DNA from: Oxyruncus cristatus | Taxonomy: Eukaryota; Chordata; Aves; Passeriformes; Cotingidae | Direction: 5' to 3' | DNA: 64,000 nucleotides | Assembly (NCBI GenBank): GCA_013399855.1 | Contig: VXAY01004755.1 | Location: 943,974-1,007,973, forward strand | In this document: in pieces, positions 55,395 through 64,000 of the stretch | Layout: each line of letters starts with the position of its first letter | Position numbering within the stretch: the first letter of the stretch is position 1 | Notes under the pieces: model-generated | What the model was told of the DNA's origin: nothing | The model's input: the letters and a program-made list of their open reading frames with translations, nothing else | The model's database searches: none | Position numbers and translations under genes: made by a program

Positions 55395-56777
55395 GGAACG
55401 GGGGTGCCGTGTGCCCGCCGGGAACGGGAGAGACGGGAGGGAACGGGGGTGCCGTGTGCCCGCCGGGAACGGGAGAGACGGGAGGGAACGGGGGTGCCGT
55501 GTGCCCGCCGGGAACGGGAGAGACGGGAGGGAACGGGGGTGCCGTGTGCCCGCCGGGAACGGGAGAGACGGGAGGGAACGGGGGTGCCGTGTGCCCGCCG
55601 GGAACGGGAGAGACGGGAGGGAACGGGGGTGCCGTGTGCCCGCCGGGAACGGGAGAGACGGGAGGGAACGGGGGTGCCGTGTGCCCGCCGGGAACGGGAG
55701 AGACGGGAGGGAACGGGGGTGCCGTGTGCCCGCCGGGAACGGGAGAGACGGGAGGGAACGGGGGTGCCGTGTGCCCGCCGGGAACGGGAGAGACGGGAGG
55801 GAACGGGGGTGCCGTGTGCCCGCCGGGAACGGGAGAGACGGGAGGGAACGGGGGTGCCGTGTGCCCGCCGGGAACGGGAGAGACGGGAGGGAACGGGGGT
55901 GCCGTGTGCCCGCCGGGAACGGGAGAGACGGGAGGGAACGGGGGTGCCGTGTGCCCGCCGGGAACGGGAGAGACGGGAGGGAACGGGGGTGCCGTGTGCC
56001 CGCCGGGAACGGGAGAGACGGGAGGGAACGGGGGTGCCGTGTGCCCGCCGGGAACGGGAGAGACGGGAGGGAACGGGGGTGCCGTGTGCCCGCCGGGAAC
56101 GGGAGAGACGGGAGGGAACGGGGGTGCCGTGTGCCCGCCGGGAACGGGAGAGACGGGAGGGAACGGGGGTGCCGTGTGCCCGCCGGGAACGGGAGAGACG
56201 GGAGGGAACGGGGGTGCCGTGTGCCCGCCGGGAACGGGAGAGACGGGAGGGAACGGGGGTGCCGTGTGCCCGCCGGGAACGGGAGAGACGGGAGGGAACG
56301 GGGGTGCCGTGTGCCCGCCGGGAACGGGAGAGACGGGAGGGAACGGGGGTGCCGTGTGCCCGCCGGGAACGGGAGAGACGGGAGGGAACGGGGGTGCCGT
56401 GTGCCCGCCGGGAACGGGAGAGACGGGAGGGAACGGGGGTGCCGTGTGCCCGCCGGGAACGGGAGAGACGGGAGGGAACGGGGGTGCCGTGTGCCCGCCG
56501 GGAACGGGAGAGACGGGAGGGAACGGGGGTGCCGTGTGCCCGCCGGGAACGGGAGAGACGGGAGGGAACGGGGGTGCCGTGTGCCCGCCGGGAACGGGAG
56601 AGACGGGAGGGAACGGGGGTGCCGTGTGCCCGCCGGGAACGGGAGAGACGGGAGGGAACGGGGGTGCCGTGTGCCCGCCGGGAACGGGAGAGACGGGAGG
56701 GAACGGGGGTGCCGTGTGCCCGCCGGGAACGGGAGAGATGGGAGGGAACGGGGGTGCCGTGTGCCCGCCGGGAACGG
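55395..56777 (+). repeat. 45 bp GC-rich minisatellite, about 30.7 copies
   Basis: The unit begins GGAACGGGGGTGCCGTGTGC and repeats every 45 bases from 55395 to 56777, with 30 full copies and a 33-base partial copy. By eye all copies are identical except for a C-to-T change at 56739, which is a CpG-to-TpG change, in the last full copy. The unit is 34/45 G+C and has six CpGs. The plus strand of each unit holds four runs of three or more G separated by 3, 6 and 1 bases, fitting a canonical G-quadruplex. Because 45 is divisible by three, frames without stops stay open for over 1.3 kb on both strands. Plus-strand frames give glycine/arginine-rich 15-residue repeats. One minus-strand frame gives the proline-rich repeat GGHTAPPFPPVSPVP, in frame with the MED13L ATG. 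The array lies about 40 bp upstream of that ATG, in the promoter or 5' UTR. Confidence 0.97.
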
Positions 56778-57170
56778 CAGGGGAGGGAGAGGAGAGGGGT
56801 CCCTCTGTCCCCTGTCCCGTGTCCCCTGACCCGCCTCTAGAAGGGGGAGAGGATCGGGGGTCCCCTGTCACACCTCTTGGCATGGGGAGGGGAGCGAGAA
56901 TCCCCTGTCCCGTGTCCGCTGTCCCGCCCCTGGAACGGGGAGGAAGCTGCGAACAGGGGAGAGGGTCCCGTGTCCCCTGTCCCGTGTCCCGCCCCTTGGC
57001 ATGGGGAAAAGGGTGAGGGGGTTGCGGGAGAGGGGATCCCGTGTCCCTTGTCCCGCCCCTCGGCACGGGGCGCACGGGGATGGAGCTGCGAGGAGGGGAT
57101 TGGGGGCCCCGCGTCCTGCCCTTCGGCACGGCGGGCACGGCGGGCACGGGAAGCTTGTCCCGCCCGCCGC
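56778..57170. repeat. Degenerate GC-rich tandem repeat, about 65 bp period
   Basis: Imperfect units combine a TCCCGTGTCCCCTGTCCC-like stretch with CCCGCCCCTTGGCATGGGG-like sequence and purine-rich spacers. The best conserved landmark, CCCGCCCC, recurs at 56923, 56988 and 57052, with a relative (CCTGCCCT) at 57115, giving spacings of 65, 64 and 63 bases. Older-looking units lie leftwards to 56800. It abuts the 45 bp minisatellite but has a different unit and much more divergence, so it is a separate repeat. Confidence 0.7.
56923..57059 (-). promoter_or_regulatory. Three regularly spaced GC boxes
   Basis: CCCGCCCC (GGGGCGGG on the minus strand) occurs at 56923-56930, 56988-56995 and 57052-57059. 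This is the core recognised by Sp/KLF factors. The sites lie 1.6-1.7 kb upstream of the MED13L start, beyond the minisatellite. They belong to a tandem repeat, so their regularity comes from duplication; function is inferred only. Confidence 0.4.
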
Positions 57171-57181
57171 CTCCCTGTGTG

Positions 57182-57451
57182 AGCAGGGACAGGAGCCAGG
57201 GAATGGCTGGAGCTGCGCCAGGGCAGGGTCAGGTTGGATCTCAGGGAAAGGTTCTTCCCCCAGAGGCTGGTTGGCACTGACCAGGCTCCCCAGGGCAATG
57301 GGCACAGCCCAAGGCTGCCAGAGCTCCAGGAGGGTTTGGACAACGCTCTGAGGGACAGGGGGGGATTGTTGGGGTGCCTGTGCAGGGCCAGGGGTTGGAC
57401 TGGATGATCCTGTGGGTCCCTTCCCACTCAGGATGTTCTGGGATTCTATGG
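57182..57451 (+). mobile_element. CR1 LINE 3' fragment
   Basis: Avian CR1 3' end in plus orientation. It runs from GGGACAGGAGCCAGGGAATG through the ttggactggatgatcctgtgggtccc signature to a terminal gattctatg-type end at 57451. It is a truncated, non-coding remnant of the usual kind, located at the far edge of the MED13L promoter region. Confidence 0.85.
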
Positions 57452-59130
57452 CACGGGGACAAGCTGTTCCCGGTGGGGGTGCGGCGGCCCCGGGGCTCCC
57501 CCAGCCCGCTGCCAACGGGACACGGCGGGAACAGAAGTCGGTCGGGGCCGCCCCCGGTCCCGGCGGGTCCCCCGAGCACCTGCGAGCGCTCAGAGTAGTT
57601 TAAAATCAGCCTCAAAACTTGTTCATGTCCACAGCCGATTCAGGGCAATCCCGAGCTGCCCTTCCGAGCCGAGTTTAACGCGGAGCTGCCCCGCGCTCAC
57701 CCGGACCAGCCGTAAAGGCTTTGGGTGTTATTATGACTTTATAAAAGGAACTCGAAAATACCTGAGTTAAATAAACAAACGACATTCATTCCTGATTGTC
57801 ATGGTCCGGAGAAGGATGGATATACATAAAATAAACAATAAATGTTAAATACTTTGTTTAAAATAGATAATTCACCACAAATAGTTTTTTCAGTGATTCG
57901 AACCAGCAGAAGCAGATTAAAGCTCACCTGCCTGAGCTTCTGCCTGACACGAGAGTTCCATGGGTGTAGAAAGCAAATATTGCTGCTTAAAAGATGAAGA
58001 TATTTAAGCAATTCAGCTTGAGCTTTAATACAGAAAAGTAGCAGCATGTTTTCAATGATGTGATTCAGTGGGAAAAGTTCTCACTCTGTGCTCAGTGGCA
58101 GCTTTCCTTATCGTGATTTTAATCTCGTTTAGGCATCTTTTTTTGCAATTTAGATGTCTTGGCAATAAATTAAGATTAGCATTTATTGTAATGGCTGAAT
58201 GGAGTTAGTTTGGACTTACCTCATGGTCACAAATCTCTCACACAAACAGGCACTTACCCAAATTACGTACACGGAGTGAGAGAGAGAATTTTGGCCAAAA
58301 GATTTCCACCCAGATCAGTGTTCTTACCATGAATGTCCTTCCTCTGACAAATCCAACCCACCATCCCTCCCAACCCCTCACTGCTGCACCGACCAGCAGT
58401 TCTGTCCCGCAAAGACCGGGCCTGTGAGAGGAGAAGCGCTTTCAAATACAAATTATCCACGTTCGGTTACAATCGCAGTTTATTCGGTCAAAGTGAAATC
58501 CCTTCTTACATCCTGGCACCGGGAGTCAGGGAAGCACTTTGGGCTACATTACTCCCCTTTCCTCTTGGCACCAGTCTTATAAACAGAGAACACAATCTGA
58601 CACTTGTAAATATGTCAAGCAGTGTGTATTAACCAACCCCAAACCACATCCTTCCGCGTTCAAATAGTGCAGCTCTTTGTACCTCCGCTGCAGCCCCAGC
58701 CACCCGGCCCATCTCTGCACGAGGCCCAGGGCACAGCCAACCCTTTGATGGAGGGGCCATTCTATTTCTGGAATAAAAGAACATCCCTCACCAGGAAAGA
58801 AATCATTTTCTTATTACAGAAGTGTTTTGGGATTGAGAATCACGGCGTTGCTTATCCAGGGAAATACTGTGCACGAGTAGAAACTGCAGATTCCTGTTTT
58901 TTCCACAGGCTGCTCACCCTCCAAACGGTGTTTCCAGTCAGCACAATTCCTCTTCTGGACCTTCCGAGTTAGAGGTGACTTATTCTCCTTGATTTTCTCA
59001 TGAAAATGTGGGGTCTAACACAGGATTCAGATTCATTTTCAAGAGGAGAAATGTTAATATACCCACACTGTGCTGCTTAGGCCATTTTTCAGTAGTCTTG
59101 TGAATGTCAACTACGTTATAAATTAAAAAT
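57452..59130. other. 5' flank of MED13L, no gene seen
   Basis: The first 150 bp are still GC-rich (to about 57600) and the rest is ordinary AT-rich flank. No divergent coding gene is recognised next to the promoter. Confidence 0.55.
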
Positions 59131-59372
59131 TATAGATTCATGGAATGGTTTGGGTTGGAAGGACCTTAAAGCCCATCCAGCCCCACACCCTTCCAAAGGC
59201 AAGGACACCTTCCACTAGCCCAGGTTGCTCCAAGCCCCATCCAGCCTGGCCTTGGACACTTCCAGGGATCCAGGGGCAGCCACAGCTTCTCTGGGCAACC
59301 TGTGCCAGGGCCTACCCACCCTCACCGCAAACAATTTCCTGCTACCACCTAATCTCAATCTCCCCTCTTTTA
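59131..59372 (-). mobile_element. CR1 LINE 3' fragment
   Basis: Minus-orientation CR1. The plus strand reads tagattcatggaatggtttg, ggttggaaggaccttaaagc, agcccaggttgctccaagcc and ccttggacacttccagggat, then cctaatctcaatctcccctc. It is 240 bp and 5' truncated. Confidence 0.9.
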
Positions 59373-60942
59373 ATTTAAAGATCATTTACTGTAACTAAAT
59401 TCCCTGCACTTGTGTCGATGTTCTGCAGTTGAATAGTTGCTGCTTGCATTTTGGAAACGCTGCTGGTCACACGTTTTGACCACGTCCCTGCACTGCCATG
59501 TCCACTTTGGTTCTAAACTGAGAGAAGATAACATCTCTTCAAGCACTTTGCCAGGTGCTTGACTTTATACTACATTCAGTTATCACAGGCGAGGGAAATC
59601 ATTACACTCTAATCCTTCACTTCCCAGAACCAAACCGGGGAAGTTCCCTCACTGTCTTCTGACAACTGTGCTGCTTCAAACAGAACTTGTTCCCCTTACA
59701 GATATCACACACAGAGTGACGCTTCCTCGTGCACAATTATCCAAGGTGGTATGTGGAGGAACGTGTTTCCCAGCTCAGGGCATTCGAGTTTTATTCCCTG
59801 TTTTCTTCTCCTTCTTTTCAACAATCAACCAGTGACCACGGACAGTAACAATGGGGGTTTCTACTTTAGCAAAACAACCATTTTTGCGCGGTGGGAAGGT
59901 ACAGGAATGTCTGCACTGGTCCTGTCACTGTCTTAATTTGCTGCTCCACAGAAAGGAGTCCCCAGGCCCCTGGAGATCAGCTGGTTCCCACCTCACCCCC
60001 ACCACAGAGAGCTGATGAGCAGCTGGGAGGGAGCCCTGACAAAATCAGCCCAAACAGGGAGAGCCCAGCTTCTTTAACTCCGGGACAACCTACCCAGAGC
60101 TCCCAGTGATGACCAAACCTGTTCTTCCAGCAGGATGGCTCAGCACACCTTGCTTCCACCAGCAGGTGCTGCTTATGCTTCGAACTGAACATGGGGGAAG
60201 AGACAAAGGTGCCAGGAGGGCACAGCAGAGCTGGAATCGTGGCTTGTTTGCTTCATTTTTGCCCCAGAGCACGAGCACTTTGCTGCACATCCAAGTTCTT
60301 CCTGGAGGAACACGAGATTCAAACAGGCCTCTCCCAGTCCTGATGGGGAGAGTTGGGCCCTTCTCACACCAGGAGCAGAACTGGAGTTCAGCCAAGTTTT
60401 GTCAGAGTCAAAAAGCAGCAGTGTTTGACATTCCATGTCTAAGGAGACTCGTTCCTGGGTAAAACACACTTTTCCAGGCCTCTGAGTTGGACATTACGGT
60501 TATTCACTGGCACAAATTCCAGCTGTTGCAGTATAAATAATTATGGACTTGTGTCTAAATGTCATTTCTGCTGTTTTCTGTATTTCCCTTCGCAGTTGCC
60601 TGCAACACCCAGAAATGGGAAGGACAGGATGGGGAGGGTATGAAAGCCAAACTGGGAATATAAAGCAAGAAAATGGTCTCTAACTCCTCCACAGATCAAA
60701 AAGCAAGAAATGAAATTATTTTGGTTCCCTCCTGCTCTTAAATAAATTGTGCTCGAGCGAGCAAGTTCACTGACAATTACTAAAATCAAAGAATTTTAGG
60801 TCTTTGTCCACGATTTATGCAGTTTGTAGGTTTTTTTTATGATACGCAGCATCATTTCAGGTATGTTCCCACTGGCCTCACTGTCCACTTTTTATGAGTT
60901 TACACTAATTTTTAAGTGTTTTTTAATTCATCCAGTACTTGC

Positions 60943-60959
60943 TTTTTTTTTTTTTTTTT
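60943..60959 (+). repeat. Poly-T run
   Basis: Seventeen T followed by cccccaag. It may be a simple homopolymer; no retroposed sequence is recognised beside it. Confidence 0.85.
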
Positions 60960-61555
60960 CCCCCAAGTGTTTATAAATAAGAACTGAAAATTATTTTGGT
61001 TTTAAACCAAAAACTTTTACTTCCACAAATTGAAGACTTAAGAGGAAAAAAAAAAAAACAAAAAAAAAAACAAACCCAAACCAACTAAACTAGTGCACTG
61101 GCTTAATTAACAACATCTAATTTTAACATAAAAACAGTGAAAAAATTTCACACATCAAACCCGTACTCAATAGCTCTTTTTTAAAAACACTGATAATCTC
61201 CAGATTGCCTGCAAACCAACGTTTTAATTTTAATTTTATGAAGGCACAGGGATGGCTGCGTTAGCAGGTTTATTTATTCCGACCAAAGATAGAAAAATTA
61301 CTTGAGTTTTCAAGCAATATGTTGCTTTTTCTGAAGGGATGGGCAGTTCAAAGAGGAAACCAAATACACCAGTAAGAGGTTTGTTTGCAGAGCAGTTTTG
61401 TCCACATAGTTTAAGCCCTGCCAGGGATCAGAGTGTGGTGTGTGGATCTGCCATCCCAGCTCCCACGATTATCCATAAATATCCAGGGTAAATCCACGTG
61501 GTCTGTTTACAACCATCCCTACTATGGGAGCAGCTGTAGAAACCAAGGATATTTT

Positions 61556-61595
61556 AAATATTATAATAATAATATAATAAATAATCATCATAATG
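61556..61595 (+). repeat. (ATA)n imperfect microsatellite
   Basis: ATA/AAT trinucleotides interrupted by atcatcat over about 40 bp. Confidence 0.85.
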
Positions 61596-64000
61596 AGTAC
61601 TCAGTGCACACAGGCAGGTCAAACCCAAACCTCAGAGGTTTCCCGGTGCTCCCACTGGGCAGGGACACTGTCCTGGGACAGTCTGCTGGGATTTCCTTTT
61701 CCAGGGTGAAGGAAAGCCTCTGCCAGCAGTGCTGCCAGACCCCACCGTGGTTGTACCGCAGGGGGTTCACAAAGGCCTTCCACAAATAAATACCTCCAGT
61801 CACCTCAGCCTGGGGATGTCCCCGGGATGATCTGCATGGAAAAGCTTCCCACAGGGCACAGCTGCTCAGGATTGGGATTGGGGGGGCTCAGGAAAGCACC
61901 CACAGGGCAGAGGCCAACGTTTCCACACCCCTCCTGAGGGTTACACATGTGGAGAGTCCCCGGAAATGATTTTATTTGCTTGAATACTGGACTGAGAGTC
62001 CCTCTGAAGGAGCAGTTTGAGGAGAGATTAATGACCTGGAAAGCCAATTTGGGGGAAGTTTTTCCACCTACAAGATAATGTTGAAAGAAATCTGCAAACT
62101 GCTGGAGAGGACTCGGATTAACCCAAGGTCATGTCATTAGGAAGGGGAAAAGTGGAGTTAATAGTGGAGTCATTAACGACAAGAAGGAGACTTTTAAGCT
62201 GGCTCTGGTGGAGCAAATGTGCTCCCGTATTTTTATCAGAAAACAGACAAATGATCTTGTTCTCTGGATTGTAAAAGACAGAAGGGAGGCAGGAAAGGAA
62301 GCAGGGGCAGGGAAGAGGAGACAGACAATGTTTTAATGTCTAGGAAGAGAAAAGATCATCTCTCACTGTTCTGGATGGAGGAGCAGAGTGGAGCGAGAGT
62401 GGCGAGCAGTGGGATGGAGAGAGGGATGAAGAGGGAAAGAAAGGAAGGAGCCAAAGCTGCCCAACTCGTTACAAGGAGTAATCCCAGGGTGCCTTTCCTA
62501 GTGATGGATGTGTGAGGGAGCCAGGAAAAAAAGGACGGCAAAACTGGGCTGTGTGAAGTTTAAATTGCCAGCAAGGACTTGGAGAAAAGGCAAAGAACAT
62601 CTCTGGAAACGTGGCTTTGGATGGAAGGAGCGGAGCAAACAGCTCAGGAGCAGAGTAGATTGGTTCCTTCCCTCCACCACGGTGATATTTAGATGACATT
62701 TCAGGTATAACTGGCAGGGAGCAAAATGCAAACTGTTACTTTCAAGCATATGCAATGCTAAAAAATAGAAGTCGTTGAAAACAGTGATAAGATTAAAAAC
62801 CCGAGCTTCAGGCAGTCCCACGTACGACGACCCGCTTGGCTGTCAAATCACTGTCCTCGGGAACAAGTTTTCACTTGTCTTTGCTTTTTAAGGAAAGAAT
62901 GAGAATGATCTGCGTGGCCCAGAGGCCTTTGGGAACTTCAGTGCACGGGGGACAAGTCTCAGTACAGAGAGAACCGGCCGGAAAGAGCCTGCGAGGAAGG
63001 CCCAGGAGGGTGTTTGGGGGTGGAAGCGAGGAGCGGTTTTGTGCACCAGCTCGTCCCGTTGGTTCCTGTGAGCCACCCCTGCAACTCCTCATCCAAACGT
63101 TCTGCAGAACCCAAGCAAACGAGCTGCTTGGAAAAACAGAAAGAAGCAAATCACAAGCGGAGCTGCCCAGGAATAAAAGGGGAGCAGGACGGCAAATGCC
63201 TTTGTAATTGTAAATGATTTCTGCGCTCGAAAGAGGAAAGAATGGTGATGTTGGCGAGATCCCCCGAGCTGCGCACAGACATCCCTGAGTTTCTGGAGGA
63301 TTTAATAATCTCGCATGAAGCTCCCACCAGCCCTCCAGGCAGGGGCTGGGCCTGTTGGGTCATGGTTTCATACCATCAAAGAGAGAGATTTCATCTTTCA
63401 GATGTTGTTGTGCTCGCTCGGTAAGAATTCAGCTTATTAAAAGGTGTTAAATAAGACGGGGGATAAAAATACTACAGCAGCAAAAAAACAAAACAAAAAA
63501 AAGATTTCGGGGTAAAAGGCGAAGCAAATATGGAAATAACATTTGGTGAAGACATTCTGAGAACAAAACTCCAAGTTTACTGGTTGGAATGGGTTGCAGG
63601 GTTAGCTCTGGATGGGTGATGCAGCTTGGAACGAGCCAGTCAGGCAACATGAGGAATGTGCAGCTTTTGGCACGGGAGCTCAAATATTCAAATTGGCCCA
63701 TAAATCCCAGTACAGTTTTCGGTGTTTAAGGATCTTATTTTATCTGGATTAAAATCCTCTTTCCCCCTTGGCATTAGAAGGTGTTTATAGCTGCAAAAAC
63801 AAGAATTGCAAAATATTGCCCTGAAATCTATAAGGGCTGCTCCTGCCCAACTTACAAGGTTTACTTTTGCAGCTTAAAATTAAAACAAAAAAAAACCCCA
63901 AACCTGCCAGGGACAGTATGGCCTTTGTAGACAAAGTGCAGCAAAAGAAAAGGAAAATTAAGTAGATCATTCCAAATATTTTTATTTTTGTAATTTTAAA

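Larger units (their letters stand above)
59373..64000. other. Distal 5' flank, no gene seen
   Basis: Intergenic-looking sequence with short open frames only. It contains a long T-run (60943-60959), A-rich runs (61046-61070), an ATA-rich stretch and a purine-rich stretch at 62270-62460. Confidence 0.55.

Noticed and set aside
55395..56777. CRISPR-like array
   Set aside because: The units are contiguous with no unique spacers, and the genome is a vertebrate.
57452..64000. A divergent protein-coding gene sharing the MED13L promoter
   Set aside because: No open frame above about 125 codons and none with a recognisable family. A non-coding RNA cannot be excluded from sequence alone.

Overview
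This window looks like bird nuclear DNA. It carries many 5'-truncated CR1 LINE fragments of the avian type on both strands, and two exons of a deeply conserved vertebrate gene separated by long non-coding introns. There is no bacterial-style gene packing. The many fragments and unit types seen fit a neognath bird, possibly a songbird, but the sequence alone does not fix the species.

The only protein-coding gene I can support is MED13L (Mediator complex subunit 13-like), on the minus strand. Exon 1 coding sequence lies at 55282-55353 and encodes 24 residues starting [20 protein letters not shown]. Exon 2 lies at 35964-36201 and encodes 79 codons plus one base. Both have good splice signals and join in phase 0 across a 19.1 kb intron 1 (36202-55281). 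Everything left of 35964 is the start of intron 2, which runs out of the window. Everything right of about 55.4 kb is promoter and 5' flank. MED13L is a structural subunit of the CDK8/CDK19 kinase module that reversibly docks on Mediator in the nucleus.

Region by region: 1-35963 is intron 2, with CR1 fragments, microsatellites, a 51-base N gap (20343-20393), and a GC-rich block of unknown origin (13013-13990). 36202-55281 is intron 1: beside exon 2 it holds a 33-nt uninterrupted pyrimidine tract, then an AT-rich tract of about 650 bp. About 54.8-57.5 kb is a CpG-island-like promoter region. 57.5-64 kb is 5' flank with one CR1 and simple repeats and no recognisable gene.

The most unusual feature is immediately 5' of the MED13L start codon: an almost perfectly homogeneous minisatellite of 45 bp units (about 30.7 copies, 55395-56777). 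Each unit has six CpGs and one canonical G-quadruplex motif. Because 45 is divisible by three, it leaves long open frames on both strands, one of them in frame with the MED13L ATG. A second, degenerate GC-rich repeat of about 65 bp period bearing GC boxes (56778-57170) follows. A 12-codon upstream ORF ends on an ATGA overlap with the MED13L start. No RNA genes, CRISPR arrays or intact mobile elements were recognised.
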